From: Dioszegia crocea
Lineage: Eukaryota; Basidiomycota; Tremellomycetes; Tremellales; Bulleribasidiaceae
Assembly (NCBI GenBank): GCA_001600615.1
Contig: BCKK01000005.1
Location: 744,001 to 808,000, forward strand
Direction of reading: 5' to 3'
DNA: 64,000 nucleotides
In this document: positions 48,373-60,487 of the stretch, piece after piece
Position numbering within the stretch: the first letter of the stretch is position 1
Layout: every line of letters begins with the position of its first letter
Translations under genes and position numbers: made by a program
Notes under the pieces: generated by a model
What the model was told of the DNA's origin: nothing
What the model saw: only the letters and a program-made list of their open reading frames with translations
Databases searched by the model: none

Positions 48373-50712
48373 CTACTCCACAACTTCAGGCTCTGCCTCG
48401 ACCACCACAGGAGCCTCAGTCCCAACCACCGCCTCTGCCTCAGGCTCCGGCTCAGGTTCAAGGGGTACAATCTCCTGAGCCAACTTCGACTTCTTAGGCT
48501 TCGCTTTCGGTTTACTCGCTCCCGCTCCGCCCGCCCCCACCGCCTTCTTCTTCGTAGCAGGTGATACCTTCACTTTCGCCGCTGCACCCTTAGCCTTGGG
48601 CTTCACCGGGACTGCCGCCGTCTCAGCCTTGAAGGATCCCTCTTCCCCTGCCTGACCCCCATGGCCATCTCCCACTTCCGAGCCCGCATCCCCATCTTCG
48701 GCCTGTACTTGGAATACAGAGTCTGTCGAAGTTACCGCCGTAAGGCCTGGTCGGCCGTCAGGTAGAGGTAAGGCAGAGTCGGTGAAGAGGGGAGCGGAAG
48801 TGAGGGGGCCAGAAGCAGAAGCAGAGGCAGAAGCTGCATTGGCCTTTTTCGCGGCGCGTTGAATCTCCTTGACGTCTCGGTCGGCTTGGACTAGGCGGCC
48901 TAATTCAGATGGAGGACCTAAGGGGTCAGTTTTGGTTCCTCTTCCAATTAAGTCTGTTAACTCGCCTCCTGCCCAGGCTTTATACATCAATGTCCCACCT
49001 CCTATCCCCTTCAAAGTAGACGTATGATGTTTCCAATTCCGGACCTTCTCCTTTCGCGGAAACCCAGATGCGTCACCCCCATTGATTGGAGCAAAGAACT
49101 GAGTGACCTGTAATGCGTCAGCTTGGCTCTGGTACGTAGACGAAGGAATGGCAGCTGACCCTTGGGAAAGCACCGAGAGAGAATTCGGGCACGACGATGG
49201 GACGAGAAAAGACGGGAAAGCCAAGTTTGACAGGATCGGCGCGTTCGAATGGAGGTGTGTTACCTCGCGTCCCGGGTGGGTACTGCGCTAGGTCTGGTGT
49301 GATCAGCAAGAGCAAGTATGGGCAACAGAAGCCTGTCAAACAAGGGGTGGATAGGATCGAGGCGTGAGTTTCAACATAGGGGTAATGTACAAGTGACTAA
49401 CCTAGTGGTTCTGGCGTTCCATCAACACTCATCATTCCGCCCAAATTGGGAGATGAGCCCTCGTGTGATGGGGTCTCGAGGTATGATTCAGCCAATAACG
49501 CCTTGATTCTGCGAAGTCAGCCCTTGCCCCTTACCTGAGGGAACGAACGTACTTCTTTTGCCCTCCGCTTTTACGTGGAGCTTTCGCTGGACCGCCCTCC
49601 CCCGCAGCCTTCTTCTGTCTCTTCTTGGCTGGTGGTCCTACCGGTCGCGCCGGCACGACTGGTACATCCTCAGCTACCACATAATCAATCTCCATCTCTG
49701 AATCGTCTCTTCCACCTACAGACCCTTCATCCTTCTTCCCACCCTTGCCCCCTGACCCTGAGCCCGATCCGGATGCCGAACCACCTTCGCGCTGCTGTGG
49801 ACCAGAGTGGCTTGCCGAGACTGAAGACGGCGCGAGCCAATCGTACGTCTTCTTCTTGCCGCCTGCTGCGGCAGAAGGAGGAGGGACCGTCGACCCTGCT
49901 GTACCCGGTCCACCGAAGACTGAAGCTCCAATTGAGGCAGTGGTGGATGATGAAGCCTTCCGAGCTGCAGCAGCCGTCTTTGCCTTCTTACTCGCTGGCT
50001 TCTTGGCCTTTGACCCGCCGGCGCGATATGACTTGTCCGCCTCAAGGTCGTCTTCTTGATAATAGATGGGTTCTGGGATGGCGTCGCGCTCGTCCTCGGA
50101 TGACGAGTAGGTAGCTTTTTCAGCTAGGGATTGACGAGGTGGTTTGGATAGTTTTAGGGTTATGGGTGGGGGAGGGGAGAGGGAGGAGCGCTGTGAGGCA
50201 GCATCTGGCGCAGAGCGGGTGGGTATGGAGGTGGAAGAGGGATCCGGAGAGTCTGTGGGTTGTTGAGTGGCGGTACGGAGCTGAGAAGTTAGCCATCTCG
50301 GACGGGAGGGTAGAGGGCAGGGAGGGGCTAATGCGTCGGGGTTCATTATGTAGTTGTGACAATGAGAGGTAAGTGAACGGAGAAGAAAGGGACGAGGCCG
50401 ATGTTCAGGCCTCAGGGATGTGCCTGGGCGCACACCAGCCTAGATCAAGAGACTCGCACGTAAACTTACAGTGATCCGTAATGGATGGCCAGAAGTAGAA
50501 CTTGCGCTCGGACCTCGGGCGTGATCCCTCGCTGAAGCAGATCCTCTCGGACTAGCAGAAACGCGCGCAGAGGCCGTACCTGCCGGACTAGACGGTGTGA
50601 CTCGACGATTCGTAGCGCGCCGCCGGGGTGTGCTGGTTGATGCAACAGGCGAAGGAGGGGCGGTGGTCGGTTCGTCTTCCGAATCGGTAAAGTCGCTCAA
50701 TTGGAATACCAT
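48373..50712 (-). CDS. probable INO80 complex subunit, Ies4-like
   Basis: Exon 1 starts MVFQLSDFTDSEDEPTTAPP at ATG 50712 and ends HPLRIT. An intron of about 190 nt with GTAAGT donor and a canonical GGCTAACTTCTCAG acceptor joins in frame to LRTATQQPTDSPDPSS. The protein is Ser/Pro/Lys-rich with ITLKLSKPPRQSLAEKATYS and KKKTYDWLAPSS. Small exons then carry IKALLAESYLE, PPGTRGNTPPFERADPVKLG, FPVFSRPIVVPEFSLGAFPR and VRNWKHHTSTLKGIGGGTLM YKAWAGG. The R-W...TG/GG...W-GG ending resembles the INO80 Ies4 domain of fungal proteins. The tail is Lys/Ala-rich then acidic. About 600 residues. Assignment to Ies4 rests on this weak pattern; a nuclear, chromatin-associated role is likely from the basic composition. 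Confidence 0.45.
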
Positions 50713-51123
50713 TGTAGGTTGGAGTCCGCCTAGGTCGTAAGGGGGATTTGAGAGCAAGAAGCAAGAAATGGTTGGCACAGAGAGATCCAGCGGGGCAGGG
50801 GAAATGTGACGAATAGGAAAGAAGGCTTGAGGGGAAATGAGAAGCGGGCAGATGACTGAATTGGCCGGGTGGAAGCCAAAAGTGGCTCCTGCAGCAGTCT
50901 CCCAGGCTCATTCCGATTTGCGAAGCTCCAAGGCTGTATATCATCCTGACCAGACAATTACAGTGCCTGCAGACGGGCGTAGCGTGTACATTCCCCCAAA
51001 GCAAGACCCATGGTTATACCTACAACTATACACAAATCACCAGAATCAAACTCTCATCATCCCGCCGTTCCCTCAATTCTAGCCAGCGATGCCCAACACA
51101 GATCTCTTCCACACTTCTGAGAC
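50713..51123. other. promoter of the Ies4-like gene and 3' end of the WW gene
   Basis: 410 bases without a supportable gene. Confidence 0.4.
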
Positions 51124-52292
51124 CTAGCGGTAATAGCCACTGTTACCACCCTGCTGACCTCCGTATTGCCCACCCTGTTGACCTCCATACTGTCCACCCA
51201 GTTGCCCTCCGTACCCGCCCTGACCACCCCCGTACTGTCCGCCCTGTTGACCCGAGTACCCACCCCCATTGTGGTTCTGCTTCCCTCCTCCCAGTACGCT
51301 ATTCAGCATTCCACCCAATCCACCACCCCCACCACCGCCTCCGTTATGGTGCGAACCACCACTATTGCCACCCATCACGCTACTGAGCATTCCGCCCAAC
51401 CCACCACCTCCCGACTGGTGACCATACTGCCCGCCCTGCTGTCCGTAGCCCCCTTGGTTGTGCTGTTTCCCTCCTCCCATGACGCTGTTCAACATCCCTC
51501 CTAGACCGCCACCACCACCGCCACCCATGAAAGGCGGTGCACCTGAGGGTTGACCGTAGCCGCCTGAGTTGCCGTATGAATTGTTGTTGTTGTATCCTCC
51601 GTTATTGTGGTTCTGCTTGTTGCCCTGTGTACGTCAGCGTGATAATGGGACCTTTGGTAGTCATACGTACACCCAAGAAGTTGCTCGCGAGCTTCCCGAC
51701 CATCGCGGCCGCTCCGCCCCCGCCTGAGCTGTGGCTGTTTCCGTACTGATCCATCAGCGCTACGCCCTATGCCACGACATAAATCAAATTATACTCACAC
51801 CACCATGATTCTTTCCTCCACCCATCTGAGACTGCAACATGCTCATGGCCACATTGGTGCCCATACCCCTTTCGCCCGAGCCAGCCTGAACGCCGGGGCC
51901 TTGCTGACCATTCGCGTCCATTCCAGGGGATTGGACGGGAGTGTATCCCTGTCCGTGAGACGCAGCAGGCGAAGCGAGGCTGGCAGAGTTCATATAGTCC
52001 ACTGCAGACCCGTTGTGGCCCATGGCATTGGGGTCGTTACCGACTGCAGCTTGGACAGCTTGGACCTGCTCGGGTGCAGCTTGACCTTCGGGGAATGAAG
52101 GGTGCGTCCAGGATGTGGTAGGTGGGTTGGTCGTGGGGTTGACATAGTAGAAGGTCTGGTATTGGTCGTCGAACTGACGGATCCTGGGTGTGTCAGCGGG
52201 ATAGGATGGCTAAAGGAGCGAGCAGGGACTTACCAGGGAGGCGGTAAGTCGTCAGCGCCAGCTCCGGGGCCTTGTGGGGGTTGGTGTGACAT
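51124..52292 (-). CDS. WW-domain protein with Gly/Gln/Asn-rich tail
   Basis: N-terminus MSHQPPQGPGAGADDLPPW joins by a short intron to IRQFDDQYQTFYYVNPTTNP and PTTSWTHP. Together this is a complete WW domain (two Trp, central YYVN, final W-x-x-P) that would bind proline-rich or phospho-SP ligands. The remaining two thirds are low complexity. GGLGGMLNSVMGGG-type units occur three times, separated by QGGQYGGQQGG and NNNNSYGNSGG stretches, ending GYYR. AMVGKLASNFLG and MSMLQSQMGGG are the only amphipathic pieces. Three introns, about 335 residues. The composition resembles prion-like, phase-separating tails. WW proteins with such tails are widespread in fungi, with mostly unknown roles. Confidence 0.75.
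51170..51500 (-). repeat. coding repeats GGLGGML and QYGGQQGG
   Basis: Direct repeats within the WW-protein gene, translated as GGGLGGMLNSVMGGG units and as repeated GGQYGG modules. Prone to copy-number change by slippage. Confidence 0.65.
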
Positions 52293-52966
52293 AGCTGGTG
52301 ATTGGGTGTCTTGAGTGAAGAAGCTGTAGGGTTCGTTCGACGAGGATGAAGTATGGATGTAAGGCAAGCAGAGGTATTTATGACCATCAGTCGATCAGTT
52401 GCTGTGCTTGGCGGTGGAGACTTAATCGCGCATATAGAAAGCTCCCAAAGGGGCGTTTCTCAGTTTCATCTCTCGTCGTCACAGGTCCAAGGCCCCGCCT
52501 TCGATCGTTCGTCCATTGCCTTGACAACAGCTGAATATCGTCGCTGAGCAAGGGACACCATCACCAAGGTCGCCAGCTATCCTATGGCAGAGCTGCAGCA
52601 TGTCTATCCGCATATTGGGCCTCTGAGTCGCGAAAGTGGCACTTTCGAACTTTGAAACACACGGGGCTGACAGCCCGCCCAGCTCTTTCCATGACTCGTA
52701 ATAAAGATGTCGTGATACCTTCTTCCTGCCTCTTCTACGAGCGTACCCTCAAGCCATAGACGGGAGTGTCTGGGCTCTTCCATGACCCAGCGCTCAGCTT
52801 CATATCCAAGCACAGTCAGGCAGGGCTTGGAGACAAGCCCAAGCAGTTCCAACGGAACCCATCTTGCCGCCACTGCGGGGCCCCAATACCCCAAAGTCGA
52901 TCTCTGCACAACTCAACGATATTGATCGACGGGATATAACACCTATACAGCATCTTCCAGACGCCC
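52293..52966. other. divergent intergenic region
   Basis: About 670 bases holding the promoters of the WW gene (minus) and the first acyltransferase gene (plus). The 101-codon minus frame at 52604-52909 has no supporting features. Confidence 0.4.
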
Positions 52967-54376
52967 ATGCCCCTCGGTATTTCTCAGTCAGCCCCTTTTG
53001 GCCCGCTTCAGGCTCTCCACGAGTCAATCATAGCAAAAGCCCAGCCTGTAACGCTCCAAACACTCCATCATTTCCTCGTCTACCCCATCGCCCCCTTGTT
53101 CCTCCAGTCATACCTGCTTCAATATGAGAATACAAGAAAGTACAGAATACCCCTAGGGGTGATCTCCATCTACTGTACTATTCTCGCTTGGAAAGGATAT
53201 CGCTTCTATGGTATGTTGCCTCACGATCACTAAGCTGATATTCAGAACCATGGTTGAATGCAGGCAACAATCTGATTGGAGTGATGCTCTTGCATCTGAT
53301 TGGCAAAGCGGTCGAATTTGCCTTGCTGGAAGATCCGGTGTTGGATCCATTTACCAAGACGGGGAGAGGGAGGTTAATGTCTGCCTATGACCTAATGGCG
53401 AATTCGAGGTGGATTGGTCTACGTCCAGTCAACGTGGTTGTAGACCCAAAGGACCCACCGCCACACGCGACAAAAACCCCTACCTCTGTACTTGACGCTG
53501 AATGCCGTTGGCTACCTCGTCCTCCCTTCCGCCGTACCCGCCGTCAAGCCTTCCTCTGCCATCTCCGGCTCGCATTCATCTACCTCCTAGCCCTCGACAC
53601 CCTCTTACACCTCCTCAGGTACTTTGGCAGCGATACCGTCGGTCTCTCCATCGTCCCTCCTGGCGGTGTCGAAAAGTTCTACACAGAGCCGTACATCCTT
53701 CTACCGCGATCGAAATACTCCACTTCAACACCCCAATGGATCGTCAATCTCGCCATCAAGGCGTTCATTGGCAGCGGCGTGCTTGTGATGCTCTCTGGTG
53801 GCTACCACCTAGCTGCGAGCATCATGGTGGGTTCGGGAGTGTATGAGGTTGCAGCATGGGAGGGAGATCTATTCAATGGACCGGGCGGAGCAGATAGCGT
53901 AATTGAATTCTGGGGAAGGGGATGGCATCAGGTCTTTCGCGTGAGTATCGTCCGCTGTCACCTTACGCAAGCTGACAGGATAGCATCACTTCAATCTCCT
54001 CAGCGTAATCATTGTCAAATACCTACATCTGCCTAGGCTGTTTCTCCTACCGATCGCTTTCGGCCTCTCGGGCGGTCTACACGCCCTCGGCCAAATATCC
54101 ATGTCGCCCTCTCCATCCCCTTCCGCCCTGTTCCTCTTCTTCCTGTCTCAGTCGCTGGGATGTCTTGCAGAAATCGGGTTCAAGCGAGTCACAGGACGGC
54201 GCGTGCGCGGATGGGCGGGATGGGTGTGGAAGTGCGTCTTTATGGTTATAACGAGTGAGATACCTGTTCGGACGGAGTTGGAAAGTGGGCTGGGCGGCAC
54301 GAGGTTTATGCCTGATCTAGGAGGTGGGAGGTTGATTGCGGGTTTGATCACTAGGTATATTGTTGATAGATCGTAG
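52967..54376 (+). CDS. wax-synthase-like membrane O-acyltransferase, copy 1
   Basis: Multipass acyltransferase of the wax synthase / MBOAT-like family; in fungi relatives acetylate or acylate terpenoid, sterol or alcohol acceptors in the ER. Segments: QPVTLQTLHHFLVYPIAPLF (helix 1), RIPLGVISIYCTILAWKGYR, ANSRWIGLRP (family motif), LCHLRLAFIYLLALDTLLHL, and IVNLAIKAFIGSGVLVMLSG. The family signature is FWGRGWHQVFRHHF with the catalytic-type His residues. The C-terminal part has LPIAFGLSGGLHALGQISMS. Introns after GYRFY and after HQVFR. About 430 residues. The start is the ATG just before the segment homologous to copy 2. The acceptor substrate is unknown. Confidence 0.8.
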
Positions 54377-54639
54377 AGCTGTAATGATGGACAATGCTTG
54401 TCGTTGCTGGAGGCTGTCATCGACCTTCTCCATTGATCTACTGAGGCGTCCTTTCCTCGTCAACCGAATTTCCGGGAGAATGGAAGGTTTCAGCTCAGCT
54501 CTTCCTTTGTACCCCTTCTTTGTCCTTTCATCTGAGTGATGAATGTCCTGGGTGTATCAGAGGGCCATGTCGAGTATCCAGGACGTCAGACCACCCAGCC
54601 TACTGTGAACCAGATACAATCCATCAAGCTCACAATCGG
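54377..54639. other. spacer between tandem acyltransferase genes
   Basis: 263 bases from stop of copy 1 to ATG of copy 2, holding the promoter of copy 2. Confidence 0.4.
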
Positions 54640-56022
54640 ATGTCCAGCCCACTCTCCCTTACTGTACCCTATGGCGCATTGCAAGGGCTACACGAGCACA
54701 TCATCTACACCGCCAAAGATATCACTCTTCAAACAGCCCCCCACCTATTCCTCTTCCCTACGGCTCCTCTCTTCCTTCAAGCGTACTTGTTGCAGTATGC
54801 GAATACGAGAAACTACCGCCTTCCCCTTGGCGTCTTTTCAGTGTACCTTACGTGTGTCGCCTGGGCGGGGTATCGTTTCCATGGTGAGTCACTGCCACCT
54901 CGAAGCTGATCCCTAGAGCCGTCTCTCAACTTCGGCAACAATCTGCTGGGGATGGTTCATCAGCACCTAATAGGCAAGGCGGTGGAGTTTGCGTTACTGC
55001 GTGAGCCAGTCATCGACCCGTTTTCGAAGAAGGGGAGGGCTAGATTGGTATCCGCTTTTGATCTGATTGCGAACTCGCGTTGGATCGGCCTTCGACCCAT
55101 CAATTCTCAACTGGCGGAGAGCGCGAAGGTAGTATGCCTGTCTCCCTGTATGGAAGCCCGGTGGCTCCCTCCACTTCCCGCTGTCCCTCGTACCCGACTT
55201 CAGGCCTTCCTCCGCCATCTCCGCCTAGCCCTAGCCCATCTCCTCATTCTCGACACCTTCATGCACCTTCTCCACCACTTCGGCAAGTCCACCATTGGGC
55301 TATCGGTCGTTCCCGCCGACGGCGTCGATAACTTCTTCAATGACCCCTTCATCCTTCTACCCCGGACGACACTCGCGACTGCGACGCCGCAATGGCTCGC
55401 CAGCCTGTCCATCAAGGCGTTTCTTGGAGCTGGTCTCTACATGACATTGACTGGTGTATACCACCTCATGGCTACCTTGATGGTCGGTTCGGGATTATGG
55501 GAGGTAGCGGCGTGGGAGGTGAATCTCTTCAATGGTCCTCTTCGGTCGGACAGCCTGTTGGCGTATTGGGGTAAAGGCTGGCATCAAGTTTTCCGAGTGA
55601 GTACAAGTACGAGTAAGCTAATAGCCAAGCATCACTTCACAATCCTCAGTAACCTGATAATCCGTTACTTGCATCTCCCCTCACTCTTCTTAATACCCCT
55701 GACATTCGGCCTCTCGGGCGCATTCCACGCATTAGCCCAAATATCCATGTCGCCCTCGCCCTCCCCTTCCGCCCTATTCTGGTTCTTCTTCTCACAATCA
55801 GCAGGCTGTATCGCCGAGATCATATTCAAGCGGATCACAGGGCGTCGGGTGAGGGGATGGTCAGGGTGGGTATGGAAGTGCTGCTTCATAGCTGTCAGTA
55901 GTGATTGCGCCATACGGGCAGAATTGGGGAATGGGCTAGGAGCAGCGAGGCTTATGCCTGATCTAGGAGGCGGAAGGTTGATTGCAGGCTTAATCGTCAG
56001 ATATCTCGTTGATAGACAATAG
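54640..56022 (+). CDS. wax-synthase-like membrane O-acyltransferase, copy 2
   Basis: Tandem paralogue of the preceding gene, same strand, with introns at the same two places. Parallel blocks: DITLQTAPHLFLFPTAPLFL, RLPLGVFSVYLTCVAWAGYR, IANSRWIGLRPIN, LRHLRLALAHLLILDTFMHL, LASLSIKAFLGAGLYMTLTG. The signature reads YWGKGWHQVFRHHF, so the FWGRGW of copy 1 is YWGKGW here. SGAFHALAQISMSPSPSPSA and PDLGGGRLIAGLIVRYLVDR are almost the same in both. About 425 residues. A recent local duplication followed by divergence of the lumenal/loop segment (residues 140-160) may have given different acceptor specificity. Confidence 0.8.
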
Positions 56023-56446
56023 ATGGAGGGTCGACCATAGAGCAAGCCGTAGAGAGCTATGACGCGTTCTGGGTTAGAGTAAAGTCTAAGTGCTCCCCCC
56101 TTTTAGCTGAGCTGGACGTGCCGAGGTAAAAGCGAAGCGTTCCTATGCTCTTCACTACAAACACCTATACATCTCATACAGCCATCTGATATCTCACCAT
56201 TTTGGGTGCAGACTGGACAGAATACACCTGAAAAAATCCCAGCCGGAGTGACCGCACGCTTTATCCTCTCACAGCTCGACAGACACACCTGCGACCTCGA
56301 CCCTGCGTAGTGACACACCGTATCCGCCCTAACGACTGTCTCGTGAACCGCCTACATTTTCTCACGTTACACAGCACTCAGTGTAATCGTATCGCGGCCA
56401 CTGGCTCCCCTCACCACCAATCTACACTCCCCGACCCTCGGCCAAA
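56023..56446. other. promoter region of DNM1
   Basis: 424 bases, nothing else recognised. Confidence 0.4.
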
Positions 56447-59400
56447 ATGTCAATGGACGGTGATCTCATCGCAATCGTCAACCGTCTCCAGGACACCTTT
56501 AACCACATTGGCGGTGATGCCCTAGATCTACCCCAGATCGTAGTCGTCGGTTCGCAATCATCAGGAAAATCGTCCGTCCTGGAAACCATCGTCGGGCGTG
56601 ATTTCTTACCTCGAGGACAAGGGATTGTCACTCGTCGACCGCTGGTATTGCAGCTTATCCATACTCCTGGAACATCCTCCAACTCCGCCGCAAAGACGGA
56701 AGGCTACAATGTTGACGGTCTATCCGCATCAGCTACATCGACCGCGCTGAGGAAGTCTCCCCGGATGGGCATGAGTCCTGAGGGCCAAGAGGGGTACCTA
56801 CCTAACTTTGACGATAAGGCGGGAGGTGCTACTGGTGCTGGTCCTGGATCAGGAGCTGGAATTATGAGGCCTGGCGGAAGGAGCATGGGAGGTGGGATGG
56901 GCAGTGGAGGTGCCGAGTATGCGGAATTCTTGCATCTCAACAGGCGATTCACAGACTTTGAGGAGATTAGGAAGGAAATTGAGGCGGAAACTTATCGCGT
57001 TGCCGGGCAGAACAAGGTATGTTGTTTTGTTGGCAATGAGACTAGGCTGACGTTTGACAGGGCGTATCGAAGCTACCTATCAACCTGAAAATTTACGGTC
57101 CTGGCGTCCTGAACCTGACTTTGGTCGATTTACCAGGTCTGACCAAAGTACCCGTAGGCGACCAGCCGACAGACATTGAGCGTCAGATCAAGTCTCTTGT
57201 TCTGGACTATATATCCAAGCCTAACTCGTACGTTGCCGTATCTGGACTCACTGACAAGTAGTGTAATTCTTGCCGTCTCACCAGCCAATGTCGATCTGGC
57301 CAACTCGGATTCGCTCAAACTTGCTCGCTCCGTTGATCCCCGCGGCCTGAGGACGTTGGGTGTTCTCACCAAGCTGGACCTGATGGACGCCGGTACCAAC
57401 GCTCTCGACATCCTCACTGGCCGGACCTATCCCCTCAAACTTGGTTTTGTGGGTGTTGTCAATCGGAGCCAGCAGGATATCATGTCGGATGTGCCAATGG
57501 AGGATGCGCGGAAGAAGGAAGAGGATTTCTTCAAAGGTCATCCGGTGTACAGGAACTTGGCACATCGGTGCGGGACGAAGTTCCTAGCCAAGACTCTTAA
57601 CGGCGTGAGTCTTCGCTTAGTCTGCTGAGATGGGGAGCTGATGAGCAGGTATTGATGAATCACATTCGGGAGAAGTTGCCGGATATGAAGGCGAGACTCA
57701 ACACGTTGATGGGTCAGACGCAGCAGGAGTTGAATGCGTTTGGAGATGCTACCTTCCTGGGCGAGCAGCATCGAGTAGGTCCATCTTTCCCCACAGCCGA
57801 CACTGCTGACTCACAGGGCTCACTCATCCTCAAACTCATGACGGAATTCTCCAAAGACTTTGTTTCATCAATAGACGGTACATCCCTCGAAATCTCAACC
57901 AAGGAACTATCAGGCGGTGCGCGGATATACTACATCTTCAACGATGTGTTTGGGCATGCCTTGACGAGCATCGACCCAGCCCATAACCTCTCTCTAGGCG
58001 ATATCCGAACTGCGATCCGAAACTCTACCGGACCTCGACCGAGTCTCTTCGTCCCCGAAGTCGCATTTGACCTGCTTGTCAAGCCGCAAATTCAACTGTT
58101 GGAAGGGCCGAGTTTGAGATGTGTCGAGTTGGTATATGAGGAGTTGATGAAGATCTGCCATAACTGTACCAGTCCGGTGAGTCTTACGCGCCAAGTCTTG
58201 GGCTGATGTAGTAGGAACTCCAGCGCTTTCCTAGATTATTGACCCAACTTGTTGAAGTCGTATCGGAACTACTGCGAGAACGATTGGGTCCTACTTCGGA
58301 ATACGTCTCGAGTTTGATCGGTATCCAAGCGGCATACATCAACACCAACCACCCGGATTTCCAGGCTGGCTCGGCGGCTATCGCGCGCGCTGGACCTGTC
58401 CCCCAAACTGTACAAAAAGTGAGTCACATCTTTGACATCCGCTGATGGCCAGGAACCATCACGAGCGAGCTCGCAAGATGAGGATGATGAAGAATCTTCA
58501 TCCGAGACGGAAGCCCGTCCGACCAACAACCATCTCAGCGGTCCTCCCCAGGCAGCACACCACCCCCGCGCAGCATCCACATCTATTCCTGACGCACGCC
58601 GACCAAACAAGTCCAACCTCTCTGGAGCGGGCTCCGGACCCGATTCCGACAAGGCTGGCACTGCCAAGCAGCGGCGTCATCTTAGGACAGGCAGCGGATC
58701 TAATTCGACTCCGGGTCATCTTCTCGCTCCCACCCCTCACTCGGCGGCATCGGTCGGAGGTTCGCCACATACTGCCAAGGAGACATTCTTGAACTACTTC
58801 TTTGGCGGCCCGAACGGGGGCGGACAGCCAGGTGGTGATATGCAGATGCGCCCTGGTCAAGGGCAGGTCCAAAGGCAAAACCAAAATCAGGCGCAGGATT
58901 ACATGCTGCAGAGTGGCGGAGGGAGCAGGGGGAATCGGGACGGGTCGAATGGAGAGCAGAAGCAGAAGGGTGAACGAGGACCTAATGTCCCACCTGGGTA
59001 CTCGTCCTTTGGCGGCAGGGATATTCTGCCTGATTTGGGAAGCAGAAGGGGGACAATGAGTCGTGCGTCCGGTCTGGAGAGCAGCGCGGTATACGATATG
59101 AGGAGTCTAGGCAAGCACATTGATCTTGTAAGTTTGGAGCTATACCAGTGGGTCAAAAGCTGAATCACAGTCACCCGCAGATCACCCATTCCAGCTCAGC
59201 CCTCGGGAAGAAATGGAGACAACTCTTATCCGAAGTCTCATCGCTAGTTACTTCAACATCACCCGGCAGACGATTCAAGATCTGGTTCCAAAGGCCATCA
59301 TGCACCTTCTGGTATATTGCTCCTTAGCCCGCTTGGGTGCCAGCTCACGCCATAGGTCAACTTTTCCCGCGAATCTATTCAGCAAAGGCTCGTTACATCG

Positions 59401-59541
59401 CTATACAAACCCGACCTCTTCGCTGAGCTACTATTTGAGGACGAGGCGTTGGTGGCTGAGCGTACGAGAGTGAAGAGTTTGTTGGACGCGTACAAGGAAG
59501 CTTTCAAGATTCTGAGCGAAGTCAGTCTTAAGGGCACATAG
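56447..59541 (+). CDS. DNM1: dynamin-related GTPase, mitochondrial/peroxisomal fission (Dnm1)
   Basis: Large GTPase that constricts mitochondria and peroxisomes. P-loop [15 protein letters not shown], switch [31 protein letters not shown], and [20 protein letters not shown]. The text [18 protein letters not shown] and [20 protein letters not shown] is closer to Dnm1/DRP1 than to Vps1. Stalk: [20 protein letters not shown] and [18 protein letters not shown] long disordered insert B holds Ser/Glu, Gly/Gln/Asn-rich sequence (58455-59060). The GED reads [20 protein letters not shown] and ends [15 protein letters not shown]. An extra Gly/Met-rich insert of about 75 residues sits in the GTPase domain before [20 protein letters not shown]. 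About nine introns, roughly 870 residues. Confidence 0.93.
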
Positions 59542-60487
59542 GCTTGTCATGTAGCGCATGTATATACACGGAATGATCTACATAGATACCCAGGGTCGGG
59601 GTCGGGCATTGAATGCTGCCATCGATGCTAAGTGCCGAGCTTCAGATTTCAGAGCTCCACAAGTGCTCCACCGCCGAGAACGCGGACACTCCGGAGCCGA
59701 AACTCGGGCGGCGTCGGGCGCCGCGACTCACCGATCTTTCGCCACCGCAGTACGGCCGCAGTGTGCCACACTCAGCTTGACGTAACGGCACATGACAGCA
59801 CTCAGGGCGGCGCTTTAGTAATCAGCTTCCGCCGGAAGCAGACATTTTTCCACTGCTAGGATCCCTCTTTCGGCGTTACATCCGTTACGAAGGCCGCAGC
59901 CGCCGTCCCCGCCCTGCCCTGCGGCTTCTCCTTGTGCCGGTATCATGCTGTCGGTGGCGTTATCTTTTACCGATCGCGTCCAAGTGGAGGCTGCGGTTTC
60001 GGGCCCGTCATTTTTGCGTCGGGGGAAGAGAGGCGCTTGCTTGTCATGCGAGTACCTACAAGAGATCTGACATCTGTACCTTATCCTTAGCACTCATCTT
60101 GCACCGCTATCACGTTCACACTAAGTTTGTTCGCTCGGCCCGTCGATTTATCAGCCAATTTGATATCGGTCGCCGAGCCCAACACCCCATTCCCACACCT
60201 CCACCCACCTTCATTACTCTACCCGCAGTTACGATACGGACCTGCCGGCTTTGCATCGACTCAAATTGCAAGTCTGTACAGAGCTCCACTCAATCCCCAA
60301 TCGCCGTACACACCCGCCCTCCACCCCAAACCGCTTATCTCACTCACACCGCGTTACAAAATCACATCTCTGCCACGCGAGTGCCAAGGCCGAATATAGC
60401 CTTGTAGCCACAGCCGAACCTCCGCTCTTTTAATACTCCACACGTCCCGCATCGATTCCAGCAATCACCCTTCAACTCAAAGACGAA
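59542..60487. other. 946-bp GC-rich promoter region of the bZIP gene
   Basis: No gene seen. Contains the perfect palindrome CTTCCGCCGGAAG region near 59826, several CGG/CCG words, and the 20-bp word at 59634-59653 shared with 37311-37330. A long upstream region is common for regulatory genes. Confidence 0.45.

Noticed and set aside
49531..50433. Start of the Ies4-like gene at 50346 or 50433
   Set aside because: An upstream exon joins in frame through a donor and branch/acceptor of the local consensus, and the stretch before 50280 reads as intron.
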